Source of the DNA: Amoebophrya sp. A120
Lineage: Eukaryota > Sar > Dinophyceae > Syndiniales > Amoebophryaceae
Assembly: GCA_905178155.1 (NCBI GenBank)
Contig: CAJINV010000012.1
Coordinates: 1,926,492-1,990,491 of the forward strand
DNA: 64,000 bases
Direction: 5' to 3'
Below the pieces are notes generated by a model that was given only the letters and a program-made list of their open reading frames with translations, did not search any database and had not been told where the DNA came from. Below, piece by piece: positions 10,948-22,000 of this stretch. The position numbers and the translations under genes are program-made. Within the stretch, counting starts at the first letter, position 1. The number at the start of each line of letters is the position of its first letter.

Positions 10948-11969
10948 CTCTTTTCCGTCATGTGCACGCTCATGTCCAGTTCGTTGCGCAAATGGTTCAT
11001 TTCCTTCACTTGGTTCGGGTTCTCTGCACTCTCAGCCGCCGTACTCTCGCTCGCCGCGTTGCTTGTTCCTCCACCGCGGACCCGATTCCACCAGTCGCTC
11101 ATTGGCTTCATCAATTCACCCGTCTCCACAAACCCCTCGGCCTCCCCAGATCCCGTCACAATTTCCGGACTAAATTCCCCCTCGTGATCGCTGACCATCC
11201 GCTCCTTTTTACTGTTACTGTTTTTCCCGCGATTACTGTACTGTACTGTTCTTGTTCCGCATCCGCATCTCCAACCGTGCCGGAGGACACCACGTTCGCT
11301 TGCACCCCCGGGAGTTGTTGCACCACCAGTCCACCCGCAGCGGACAGAGCGGTCACCAGCACCGCTTTGCCAGCCCCGCTTCTGGAGCGGCTCGCACTGG
11401 TGGTCGCTTTCCTCGTGTTGTTCAGCAGCTCACGGTCATCTGCTTCATGGAATCGTTCGCGCCCGAGGCGTATCAAATGCAAATATTTCTAGCTGTGGAA
11501 GATTGCTAGGTTAGTCATGCAGGTTTTCAATGACCACGACCAGCCACAAGGTCTGGCATGCACGGCCTAGCATGACAGATTCTGTGAGATGGAGATCTCT
11601 ATCATGCCTCACCTGCATGCGAAACTGCCTTTACACTTGTTCAAAAGTGGACAACTTTTGGTCATCATGCAACGCATATTTTTCACGATCCAGATCTAGC
11701 ATGACAAGTTACACTCTTCCAGACCCCGACGCATTTGCAATGCATAAGGCGCGAATCCGAAAATGAAAATCGACTTCTACTACTTCTTGCTTCAGGCCTT
11801 GCTTATGTGAGCTCCCAAGTAGACTGCCACTGCATCGCTTGCGCTTGCTTTCCCAGCCAATGCTCTCTCCCACTCTCACAACAACTCTTCTCTCTACGCA
11901 GGAAGCGCGAGGACGAGACTTTCGCTCCCAAGGGAGCAAGTTTTGATCGAACTGAACAACAGAGGACAT
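10860..11969 (-). CDS. Hypothetical protein, partial gene model
   Basis: A coding stretch from 11470 down (LGRERFHEADDRELLNNTRK, then an Ala/Val-rich hydrophobic segment) runs to a GT-AG intron (ACA/GTAATCG to GTAAAAAG/GAG). It continues as ERMVSDHEGEFSPEIVTG and ends MTEKR. The introner at 11471-11746 separates it from an Arg/Ser-rich upstream piece near 11747-11808. An ATG at 11969 opens a possible first exon, but the join is not resolved. The hydrophobic stretch (AVLVTALSAAGGLVVQ) could be a membrane segment. I see no domain. Confidence 0.4.
11471..11746. mobile_element. Introner, family B
   Basis: 276 bp, left TATCAAATGCAAATATTTCT, TSD AGGCG. Lies between an Arg/Ser-rich piece and LGRERFHEADD in the hypothetical gene ending near 10860. 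Confidence 0.88.
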
Positions 11970-12406
11970 CGTATGACGAGCACGTACTAGTGCGAAGCTA
12001 CACGCGAAGTGTCGCGCTAGAAGAGTTCCTTCACGTAAGAAGGCGGCGATTGCTCTTCTCGGTTTCTACAGCGTCCGCGAGGACGCTTCCTTCTTGCCGC
12101 ACTGATGACGCCCTTCCTTCTTGGAATAAATCTGTACTGGCCATCATACAATGGAATGTCTATCATCCAGGTCTGCAATGATCATACATTGGAGCAGGTT
12201 CCAGGGCCACTTGAGGTCACGGCTGTATCCTTCCATATAACAGCTACGAGGACAATCTCCAAAGCATCTTCATCTTTTTTTACAAGTTCATCATCAGACT
12301 TCAATTCTACAACTAAATTATGTTCTCATACGTCGTCGTCGTCGTCGTCGTCGTGTGAACAAGTAGTGACACATCTCTGCAACTGCAGCTGCAACTCCTG
12401 TCTTTT

Positions 12407-15400
12407 TCAGTTCAACTGCTGCACCTTCAAGTGCAGATCGCGCACCTTTGCAATCGCACTCGCACCATACCGCTGTAGCCATTCGTTTGGTTTCGAGCTG
12501 TCCGTTGGAAGCGGCAGCTCGGCGACAAGGAGTTGGTTTAGCTGCAACCGGGCCTCGGCGTACCTGATAATGTAATTTCAGCACAACTTCTGCTGTTACG
12601 AAGTTCGCTTGATGCTGAATAAACACGCATGACAGGAGGAGGTACCGCGATGCAAATCAATGTAGCGTTCGATAAGCACCAGAGTCATCCGATGTAGTAC
12701 GACGACAAGAACATTTATTCTACCAGTTCAGAGCCTCCACCGAATTCTGCATGGAACTCGCGTTCTGCGGCGTCGCTGTGTTGTGTTGCATCGTCGTCTA
12801 TGCAATACAAATTTCCCGTACATGATGTGCATCACAAATTGCCCCAATTTGAAGTGTAACACTTGTCATGCTCAACTAGCATCGCAGTCAAGTTTTGTCA
12901 TGCAGGCACCGCAGTTGTACGTCGTGTACGGGAAATTTACTGTGGATATCGTCTGGGCCTCACGTAACTGCTCCACTTGCTCCCGAATCTCGCTCATTTT
13001 CGTTTCTGCTAAAGCAACCCCGTCACGAACGCCCTCGCCTAGCATCCGCTTCATCTCTTGTTCTTTCAGGGCGAGGGTCTTACCTTTAGAGATACAGCAT
13101 CGTACATATTTCACTTTCGAGTGTGTCAATCATGACTCCAAAAAATCATCATATCTGTCATGCAGCGGGACATCAAACGGTTTAAAAAGCACAAATCAAA
13201 GACAAAAAAGCATCGATCCAAGTTATGAAATATGTACGTATTTCCGAAAACTGCTCGGCAACTTTCAATTTCATCTGTTCCTGTGTATTGTACATCTCCC
13301 GCTGTTTTCTGTCCCACGACTGCGCTAAATGAGAGTGCCCAACTCCCCCTCCCCCTCATTTGTAATGCAAAGTACCAAATAATTCAAACCTTGCTCGTAA
13401 GCACTGCTCGCAGATTTGTCATGCGAAAGCCCCTTTTCTGCTGTTGCTTGTGTTGCTGTTCATGCAATACAAATGAGGGGGAGGGGGTGGAGTTGTGCAC
13501 TCTCATACGCTATGCCATTCAGCTCATTAACCCGCTCGCGCAACTCGCCGGAAAGGGATTGGACTTTGGACTGGAGCAGTGGGTAGCTGGACAGTGGATT
13601 TGGACGTTCATCATTTTCTTCGTTGATGCAAGACACCCACATGCACATGCTGTCTCTACTCCACGTATGTGAAACCCAACATGTTGTACTAGCTCGTCGC
13701 AAACTTCCAGTGGCTAATCCTCGACGCAAATCGACGATGAAAGAAAACTATCAAAAAGTACGAAAAATCAAATACGCTTTCTTCACTGACAGCACTTCGT
13801 GTCCCTTGTGCATCCCGTGTATTACGCACTCGCTGCAAACGCACTTGCATATGAAAGCCTCAGGTTGGAAATCCTCAAAGTGGAAATGATTTGTAATGCA
13901 AAAAAACCACTCGCACTCCAGTTGAAGCGCCGTTTGTAGTCGGCACATGAAAAATTTCCCGGGCACTTAAAGCATGTCTGTCATGCAGGTTAGGCAACGG
14001 GGTGTCCTTCTCTCGTGCTAGGCAGCACTCCAATTCTTCACCCCTAGCAGGACAATAGTCGGCCTCCGTTGCGTCCTCTGCAATACAGTCTTTTTTGCTT
14101 CGCATTTCATGCGTCACAAATTATTTCCACTTTGAGGATTTCCATTCTGAGGCTTTCATATTGCACTCGCAATCCAGACAGAAGTAGCTGACAGGCTCCT
14201 CCGGATGGGCGGGGCAAAACGTGGTCACCGTGTGAATCCCAGTGCTGTTTGGCGGCTTCACGTTTGACGTCGAGGAGGTTGCCGGTCCGGTGCCGACGTA
14301 AGGCTGTTGCTGAGCCGTAGCTTGTTTTGTCGCGAGATCTTGGCCGGGGGCGAGTTTGGTGTTCCGTGCCGTGTCCCATTTGTAGTCGTTCTGCTGTAGT
14401 AAATCCACCGGTGACATCCTGGGTATGGGTGTGTCAGGATTGAAATCGACAAAGTTGGAATAATTTGTCATGCATAAAATGCAAGGCGCGACGTGACTGT
14501 CTTGCCGGGTTGGCAAGTGAGGCCGACTGTCAGCCTGTTTCTGGTTTGGGATAAAGCTGCTAAAGTAGCATGACAAAGGATGCCTTCTGTCGCAAAACAG
14601 CATGACAAACTGGATTTCGATGACGTTGAAATTTGTCATGCGCTTCTTGGAAATTCGGCTTCCTACTGGTATCGGTTTTATGCATCACAAATTTTTCAAC
14701 TTTGTCCATTTCAATCCTGACAATTCCATACTGGGTAGACCAGACATAAGCGTCTCGACGGAGTGCGGGCTGAAATCCGTACTGGGAGGGAGATATCAAA
14801 TGTAAAAATGTCTGGGTCTGGAAGATTTCTAGATTTGTCATGCATATTTTCCATCACCCATGATGTCTGTGATGCATGCCGTAGCATCACAGATCGTTAG
14901 AGCGCTTCCTCATGCCTATTCCGCATGACAAATGCCATCTCCGCGGAGCACAAAGTCTACTCCTCTTACTGGTCATGCAATACAAATCTTTTTCGAATCC
15001 AGAGACAGCATCACAAGTTTAGATTCTTCCAGACCCAGACATTTTTACATTTGATAGGAGACCTGGCGCGGTTTTTGGTTTTAGTTGGCAGGATCGGTCG
15101 CAGTCATGGATACCAAAACGTCATGCCGTCCTACTATAGAAATGCAAAGCAAATTATAGAACTTTGAATCTATCAATCATACCACCTCGCAACCTCGCTA
15201 CGGGAGGTGCCGCAGAAGTGACATCAGGTGTCTTGGCGACAAACTTTCCCAGCTGCTTCTTGGTAGCTGGTGGGAGCTGCGTCACCAAATGGACCGCCGA
15301 GTCAGCGTCAACTGGATAAATTTGATTTTTTTCGGTATAGGGACGCAGTGGTCAACATTTTGCATTCGACGACGTCACAACACGCACAAGCACGAGCTGT

Positions 15401-15882
15401 AGCAAGGTGATTTTTTGTACGCGCTGTGCAAAAAGGGGTCAAAATCCTATAATACCATTCGTCACGGCTCCGCAGACTTGGCATTCCAAGTCTACATTTT
15501 CCTTCGTGTCCCCGCTGTACCCCTGGCAATACAGCTCTTTCCCCGCACACTGCAAGCAAAGATTGTGGCTGCAAACCAGAATCAACGCGTCTTCTAGCGG
15601 CTCTTTACACTTGGCGCACTCAAATTGCTGTGATACTCCTCCGGGCGGCTGCATGGTTGCGTTTGGCTTCTTTGCTGCAGTGTGTGCACCAGATGCAGCT
15701 TGTATTGCGGTCTTTCTATATGGCAAAAATAAATGGAATTGTGCTGGCCTCGGTCCGAGTTGATTTCTTTTCCAACTCGAAAAAAGACCTTTGAGCTTAG
15801 AAGAATGAGTCTGCTTTTTGGAGGTGTATTGTCTGACATAATGATGATCTCTCTTCAGCGTACTAGTTTTTGCAGCTCTCAT
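12407..15882 (-). CDS. RING/B-box/coiled-coil (TRIM-like) E3 ligase candidate, 509 aa
   Basis: Exons: 15456-15882, 15186-15311, 15057-15062, 14731-14793, 14161-14423, 13762-13849, 13508-13617, 13237-13327, 12949-13102, 12724-12798 and 12407-12563. Six introners and four GT-AG introns (15312-15455, 15063-15185, 13618-13761, 12564-12723) close to 510 codons. A C3HC4 RING uses Cys89, Cys92, Cys104, His106, Cys109, Cys112, Cys134 and Cys137. A B-box follows (CPAHPEEPVSYFCLDC, then CSECVIHGMHKGHEV) and is split by the introner at 13850-14160. A coiled coil comes next (QSLSGELRERVNELNG, KEQEMKRMLGEGVRDG). RING, B-box, coiled coil is the TRIM order, so the likely role is ubiquitin E3 ligase. No C-terminal PRY/SPRY is present. 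Confidence 0.85.
12799..12948. mobile_element. Introner, family F
   Basis: 150 bp, left TATGCAATACAAATTTCCCG, right inverse ending GTGGATA, TSD TCGTC. Joins VEQLREAQT to TMQHNTATPQ in the RING/B-box gene. Confidence 0.93.
13103..13236. mobile_element. Introner, family J, old
   Basis: 134 bp. Ends are TACATATTTCAC and its inverse GAAATATGTA rather than TAT/ATA. Flanks CATCG and CGTAT barely match. Frame logic still demands a net 5-nt removal (QFSEIR to CISKGKTLA). Boundaries are less certain. Confidence 0.65.
13328..13507. mobile_element. Introner, family G
   Basis: 180 bp, left end mutated to AATGAGAGTGC, right end normal, TSD CGCTA. Joins ELNGIA to QSWDRKQREM. Confidence 0.92.
13850..14160. 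mobile_element. Introner, family K, splits the B-box
   Basis: 311 bp, TIR TATGAAAGCCTCAGGTTGGA, TSD TTGCA. Removal joins FCLDCEC to KCVCSECVIHG and rebuilds the zinc-ligand spacing. Confidence 0.94.
14424..14730. mobile_element. Introner, family C
   Basis: 307 bp, left TATGGGTGTGTCAGGATTGA, TSD CTGGG. Joins LMSGLPR to MSPVDLLQQ. Confidence 0.93.
14794..15056. mobile_element. Introner, family B
   Basis: 263 bp, TIR TATCAAATGTAAAAATGTCT, TSD GGAGA. It sits one nucleotide from the end of a GT-AG intron (15063-15185), leaving a 6-nt exon. Confidence 0.92.
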
Positions 15883-16263
15883 TTGCTCCTCTCAGAAAAC
15901 CATGGGTTGTGACATATGTGCAGAAGTAGAGGAGAACCAAGTAGAAGACGGAGACGAAAAATTCGACTCTGAAGAAGAATAACACAAAAACTACACACAC
16001 GCTTTACAAAAGACGGGACAAGAATGTGACCAAATACGGGAGTGATCACGACCCCGGAGGCAATGCAATCCTTGATATCAAATTCACGAAAAAACTTCAT
16101 TATTCATTCTCAAAGGAACAAGGCCGTGAAGATGATTTAGAAGAACAATAAATAGGTGTTTCTTTCTGCATCTTTAGGTAGGTCATTATAGACAACTTCA
16201 CAAAAACACATGAATGGGTCGTGTATCACGAAAAACGAATCGTGCTTAAAATCGAAACATGAG
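15883..16263. other. Upstream region of the RING/B-box gene
   Basis: No ORF of note. It holds the presumed promoter of the minus-strand gene ending at 15882, but no element can be named. Confidence 0.4.
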
Positions 16264-17497
16264 GTAGCGGAGGCCACATTTATTTGTTCAAACACAACTG
16301 ATCTTTAAAAATACTTCTTCTTTTTTTTTTCAAACAAACAGCAGCAGTAGTATGAAAATGTTTTTCCTCGTCCCCGGTCCTCTTCCTAATCCTCTATCTC
16401 AAGTCCACAAAGCAACGTCGGGGTGGCCCCCAGACGGAGGACTTCGGTACGAGCGAACGAACAGAGGAAGATGTATGTGAAAGGAGGAGGAAAACCGCAC
16501 TTCCAACAGTGGCCAACGGGGCCGCCGGGGCAAGGTAAAGGCCAACCGGTGCAGCAGCCAGGTCCTCCTAACCAGCCCACACCTCTCCAACCGTTCCACC
16601 AGAGCCAGACCAACCAGTTCGGCCAGCCGCTGCAACAGAACCTCAACTCCCCCCCGCAACAACAGTGCTTCGGCCCGCCTGCTTTGCAGCAATATCAACA
16701 AGGACCAGGCAACGCCAATGGAGCTGCAGTTGCAGGACCATGGCAGACGCGCCCAAAGGTAAAAGGGGCCACAAGAGTAGGAGACCTCAACGTCCAGTCG
16801 TTGAACAAAAGCGACCCCCCGGGGGCAGCGACGAAAGGAGCGGCGCTGCGGGAGTGGGCCGACGCAAACGAGGTGGACGTGATCCACCTGAAGGAGACAT
16901 GGGCCGACGAAGCCTATGTCTGTTGGTTTGCAACGGAGTACCTACCGGAGTTCGAGGTGGCGGACGTGCAGGCAGCGCAGGAGTCTGCAGGAGGAGGGGG
17001 CGCGTCGCTGGTGCGCAAAGGCACAAAAGGCGTGACCAAGTCCGGCACGGGCTGCCGGGTCACGGTAGAAGGAGCAAGCAGGAACACAGCGGTCACCTCG
17101 GTGACCCTGCACGGAGAGGACGGCCTCCCCTGGGCCGTGTCGGCGCAGGTGTACACACCGCCCGGCACACGCACCGGACCTGCCAAAGGTCGAGGTGCCG
17201 CCCGGGGTCGAGGTGTCCACTCAGTGGGACGCAAACCACTCATCCTCCGTGCCGAGGCAGAAGCAGGTCCAGGACTTCGCGGATGCCAGCGAGTTGCTGC
17301 CCTACGTGCCAGCACTGTGGACACGCCCACAGTCGCGCACCTCGCCAGACGTCACGCTGTTGAGTTCGGGGCTATTCGTACGCGCGAGTGAAGTCGAGGA
17401 AGGGCCGTCGCTTTTCCTCGTCGCAGGAGACCACTGCGCGTCGGTAGCGGAGGCCACATTTTGTTCAAACACAACTGATCTTTAAAAATACTTCTTC
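16264..17497 (+). mobile_element. Non-LTR retrotransposon fragment between 54-57-bp direct repeats
   Basis: Direct repeats at 16264-16320 and 17444-17497 differ only by a 3-nt indel. They bracket about 1.1 kb that is more GC-rich than its surroundings. The insert begins with a run of T directly after the left repeat and carries one endonuclease-like coding remnant on the plus strand. Repeats this long would be unusual as a target-site duplication. They could also be remnants of terminal repeats or the result of template switching. Confidence 0.7.
16423..17443 (+). pseudogene. Frameshifted APE-type endonuclease of a LINE
   Basis: An ORF at 16423-17391 has a Gln/Pro-rich start and then DLNVQSLNKS and VDVIHLKETW. 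These resemble the first two motifs of APE-like LINE endonucleases, with a catalytic Asn and the Glu of ETW. Around 17170-17200 the homology moves to another frame, which carries TSPDVTLLS and GDHCAS. These resemble the last endonuclease motifs, with His of the (S/G)DH box. The sequence stops directly after this box, so the reverse transcriptase is missing. It is a dead 5' fragment. Confidence 0.7.
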
Positions 17498-17734
17498 AAG
17501 TAGTTTTGTCGTTTCTGACTGTCGTGAAAGAAAGTCCGGCCTTGACGCCGGAAAAACATAAAAACGATAAAATTTTTGATATAAAAGGCTGGGCTGTACA
17601 ACGGACTACATAATTGTAGCAACTACCGACAGTAGTTGGATTATTATTTGAAGTTCGTTTTACATCCAGAAAAATTTATTTTTCGGTCGCTTCATTAGAT
17701 TTGATGAAACAGTACGATCTACTTTTCTTCATTT

Positions 17735-18484
17735 TTACAACCAGGTCAGCTCGCTAGTAGATGTAGAACTGTTGTCACCACTGACATGCTCTGCACCTGT
17801 TCTGTTTTCACCAGCAAGCACAGTTTCCCCGAATTCGTCCGGTTCCATTGCGAGGACTCGCTCTGAAGCAACACCCGCGGTTCCGCTTCTCGTCGCAGAA
17901 TTGTTCCCCAAATTGGTTAGCTGAAGCAGAAACTCTCGTCGTTGCTGCTCCTCATTCAGTCGTGCAACCACAAGTCTACTATTTGTTTCGATTTCTGGTT
18001 CACCAGTTTCAGACCACCGCAGGACGGCCTCCGTCCGAGTCTCGACGCCCGGCCCACCACGACTTCCGTGAATGAAACTTTCCGTTTTCAACCAAATCCG
18101 AATCGCAGCCCACAGGACGCCCGACGTCGACGTTCGAGTAACATTACCTCCGGGTGGACCGATCGGCTCGCTGGTTTGTGGCAAGAAAGCACGTAAAGAG
18201 GCAGGGAGCCACCCCGCTGGGATAAGGTCTTGTCCTCCGACGTTTTGGATGTGAAAGCACATGACTAGTTGCAGGTTTGCCAGTTCCTCCACGGTCGATT
18301 TTGAAAAACTCCGCCAAAAATTTATTTCGTCGGCCGATAGGTCCTCCGCGTCCTCCAGGGACCACGAGACGAACCACAGGCAACTCGGTTTCGTAATTCC
18401 GTCCTCAGAAAGATCACCTTTTTGCTCCGGAAGATGAGGTGCGAGCAGCTGTTTTTTGATAATTACAATTTGACTTTGAGACAA
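17735..18484 (-). CDS. Hypothetical protein, 5' end unresolved
   Basis: An open frame ends SELTWL at 17735 and is continuous up to a likely 3' splice site before CTGCTCGCACC near 18455. Text such as CLWFVSWSLEDAEDLSADE, EETEANLQLVMCFHIQNVGG-like helices and an acidic Ser/Thr tail looks coding, but no domain is recognised. A further coding-looking piece at 18615-18850 (ISRPITTPNDEQRP) could be its upstream exon, preceded by an AG near 18860. No introner was found here. Confidence 0.45.
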   Translation of the reverse strand: MSQSQIVIIKKQLLAPHLPEQKGDLSEDGITKPSCLWFVSWSLEDAEDLSADEINFWRSFSKSTVEELANLQLVMCFHIQNVGGQDLIPAGWLPASLRAFLPQTSEPIGPPGGNVTRTSTSGVLWAAIRIWLKTESFIHGSRGGPGVETRTEAVLRWSETGEPEIETNSRLVVARLNEEQQRREFLLQLTNLGNNSATRSGTAGVASERVLAMEPDEFGETVLAGENRTGAEHVSGDNSSTSTSELTWL

Positions 18485-19014
18485 TTTTCCAGATCATGCA
18501 GGCTGATGTTATATATTTTTTTCATCCAATGGCGTGGTCATGGTCTTCTATGTCGTCTACCTCGTCCACGAACTGCAAATACAAAATAATGAACTGAGCT
18601 GCTCATATTCAAGTTTATACCGCTGTCGTCGCTCCGGGCAGCCGCAAAGAGGCAGCGCTGTTCACGGATTGATTGCCGCAACGCCACAGTTTGTACGCAT
18701 CCAGATGCGCCTGGCACTGAGCTAACAGGGCGGTGGTTAGAGTGAGGGGAGGGGTTGATGTAGATCTTCGCGGTCGTTGTTCGTCGTTCGGGGTAGTGAT
18801 TGGTCGTGAAATACTGGAAACCAACCTGAGTTTTGTTAAAGATCGCTTAGACAATCCCCTGCAATGTAGAAGATCGCCATGATGCAGAAAAAGACACAGT
18901 TACAGGAACACAACTCCTGTAATTAGAATTTCAATCTTCTTGCGGTCAACATAGATTCACAATCGCGACGTAGCTCAACAACAAAACAGCCCCGAGCCCA
19001 ACAGTTTTGTACAA

Positions 19015-22000
19015 CTACAGCAAAACAGGAGTATACTTGTCCGAAATTTTGTGCACCAAATCGGTGTAGTTGTAGGCGTCAAAAGTCTGGTCGAACGCGT
19101 GCAGCAGGAATTTTTCGTGCAATAATTTCGCTAACAATTTCAAATATTCCGTGTATCTGGTGATGTTACTTTCATCCAGGAGAAGAGCTCGCCTCGCCGG
19201 ATTCCGATTCGTCCAGTTTGGGTCAATGTCAAATGTCAAAATGTCTGGGTCTGGAAGGATGCAACTTGTCATGCTAAATCTCAAGCATGCAAAAATCTGT
19301 GTTGCATGATTACCAAAAGTCGTCCAGTTTTGACCAAGTCGGAAAGGAGTTTGTCATGGAGGATAGGCATGAGAGAGATCGCACAGAATCTGTCATGCTA
19401 GGTCCTGCATTGCAGACCTCATGGGTCATGGAAAAGCTGCATGACAAGTCGCGCATTCTTCCAGACCCAGACATTTTTGCATTTGATAGTCAAAATTTTG
19501 TCGATTCTGGGCGTCAACTTGGGCTATTAGTTCATCCAGGCCGACATTATCGAGGTCGGCAATGTAGTTTTGTGCCTCTGCCCGTCGCCGTGCTTCTGCT
19601 TTTACTTGGTGTTGATCATTGTTTTCGTTCAACACCAAGAATAACTCAACAATGTCGTCGCTGATAGAATGGTTCAAACGGCCGAAAAGATTTATGCGGT
19701 CAAGGAGACCATGAGGGTTAGTTTCGGAATAACTTGGGCTTGTTTCAGTTTCTGAAGTGGATGCTGTTGTTTCACCTGTTGCAGATACTGCGGTTGCCGG
19801 CGAGGAAGTGGAAATGGTACTATCGTCGTGCAGTAATTTTTCCTCCAGAAGCTGCGATGGAGCTGTCTGGTTGGTACTTTTCGTGCTTGCAGTTTGAGTT
19901 TGTTGTTCAGGATTTCGATTTTCACCTCGTCCTGTTGTAGTGCTCTCCTTGTCTTTGTCTGAAGTAGGGTGAGGGTCCACACCTTGAAGAGGACCATCAA
20001 CCTGACCACCGTTGTCCTCCGCTGGCAGCGCCGCCCCACGACCGGCACCACCGCTGCTAGGTGTAGTCCCAGCCATCATTGTGCGCTGGTCCTCCTCGAC
20101 TATGGTTCTCTTCTGGTGCTCCCCGTAAGATACACGAGCTTGCTCCAACACACGGTTGACGTTGGCTTCGAAAGAAAGACGGGCAAAAGTTGCCGCATCG
20201 ATGTGGAGATCGGGTTGTGCTTCTGAAATAGTTCCGGTACTGAAATTTCTTGGTTGATGTTGTTCTTCAGTTGTCGCTTGTTCACTTCTTGGTTGTTCGA
20301 CACTGTCGACCGCGTCGTTGTTGACGCGAAGATTTTTACTTTCTTCTCCCAGCGCAGGAGCAGCCGCTTCTGGTCGTGCTGCATCAGGAAGGGCAGGAAA
20401 ATGACCTCCCGGAGTGAATGTGGTAGAAATGGTTTCATCATGTTCTTGCGGCGAATGAAACAATTGCGGCGGTGCCGTGGGGGCAGCAGGGGCTGCCACG
20501 GCCAAGGGAACTGCTGCTGGGGCTGCCGGCGCGGCGGGGAAGGGGAAGCTAGAGTTGTTGTAGTTCCTATTGATAGTGCTGTAGTTCATCGGTGGTTGTA
20601 TCATATTCATCAAGGATGCGCTACTAGTGGTAGCGCCTTGCTGTGCATTGATTTCATCGGGTAGATAAGTGTTTGGAAACAAATCGATCGGATTTAGGGC
20701 TGTATTGGGTCCCGTCAAGGGGAATGGCCCAGCAGCAGCTGGGGCTTGAGCTTCAGGAATTGAAAACCCGGAAAAGCTGAAACTACTGTGCTGCTCATTT
20801 GAAAAACCGGCCCCCCTGCGCCCTCCGAGGAGTTCCGTGAGCAGAATTTGTCCCGGAGTCCTGGCAGAAGGTGCCGGTCTGGTGACGAGATCGCTGTTGT
20901 TCGTAGGAAAAAAAGATGTATTCGTAGTGGTCGCAGAAGCGGGAGGTCCTTGTTCTACTACTGCTGGTCCCAGATGAGGCACAGCAGTCGAAGATGGTGC
21001 ATCAGGACTTTGTGTATTCTGATCGTCCTGCAGGAGGTCGCCGTCCTGTGCGGTGGTTGTACTAGCATCCACTCCATCTTCCCGATCATTTCGGCTAGTA
21101 AGAACCGTAGATGAAGCTGCTGCTGCGCTTTGCTCATGATGTTCTTCTTCTTGTTCCTCCTCTTGCAGTTGTTGTATATCACGACCATAATCGTTGCTTG
21201 TACTTGGGCTGCTCGTAGTTCCCCGAAGATGACGACCTTGGGAATCTACTTCATCAGCACGAGTGGTCGTGGTGCTCCCTTGAACGCGCCGCGCCCGTGC
21301 GAGCGTCGCGGCGGTGCTACCACTGTCCCTCTTCAATCTTGCTAGTTGTTGCGCTCTTTCTTCCCAAGTTGCCCCCGGTCGAAATAATGAGCCGAGATCT
21401 GCGTGCTCATTCGGTGGTAGCTCCTGTGGTCCACCCCTGCCGGTGCGTGCCGCCAGGGCCTCGTCTTCCACCTGGTGTACCAGAGTCGACGGCCCTACCG
21501 GTCCTACTGATGTTCCTCCTACTTCAGGCAGCACAGCCGGGGCAGGTGGGGACGCAGCTCTGCTTGCAATAGAATTTGTCGCCGGTGGTCTACTGGTGTG
21601 TTCCAAATCCGGATGACGATCCCAGCACTCTGCATTCTGATCACGTTGCAGCTCGAGCCGCTCTTCCTCCTGTGCAGGAGCACCTTGTTCGTGTTCCTGA
21701 ATTCTGGTATAATTGTCAGCGGAAGCAGCTGCTGGATTTTCTGTTTCCACTTCAACATGCACAAGTACACGATCATCATCATCATCGCTGCCTACCCCGC
21801 TCCCCCGCCGAACAAGAGCCTGGGCATCAGCACGACTGCTGTTGGACGCCCGAAAGAACCTCGCTAGTGCACCTGGTTGCAACATCCAAGGGACGCCAGG
21901 AGCTGCAGTTCTCCTCGCATTATTTACGAAGGAGCGCCGCGCCCCTGCTCGTCTAGGACGATTATATCGCGTTCGTAAGTACCTTCGCCAAGCGCTATTT

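Larger units (their letters stand above)
9680..12440. repeat. Diverged duplication of a 3'-flanking segment (9680-10290 and 12060-12440)
   Basis: Blocks at about 9960-10290 and 12090-12440 align in order with divergence. Both have TCTTGCCGCA, a CATCATACA word, TGCAATGATHATACAT-like words, and finally AGTTCAACTGCTGCACCTTC followed by AAGTGCAGATC. In the second copy this last stretch encodes the final residues (RDLHLKVQQLN) of the RING/B-box gene. The first copy holds only that tail and its downstream flank. A short plus-strand ORF at 9614 with a signal-like start (ALALLYVSLSSAG) lies in the first block but is not convincing as a gene. Confidence 0.6.

Noticed and set aside
12330-12360. CGT microsatellite read as poly-Arg or poly-Ser protein
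   Set aside because: It lies beyond the stop codon of the RING/B-box gene, in its 3' flank; the ORFs across it are simple-repeat artefacts.
12466-12500. Resemblance to the dinoflagellate spliced leader (CTGTAGCCATTCGTTTGG)
   Set aside because: It matches only in part, lies within the last exon of the RING/B-box gene on the opposite strand, and has no downstream splice donor arrangement.
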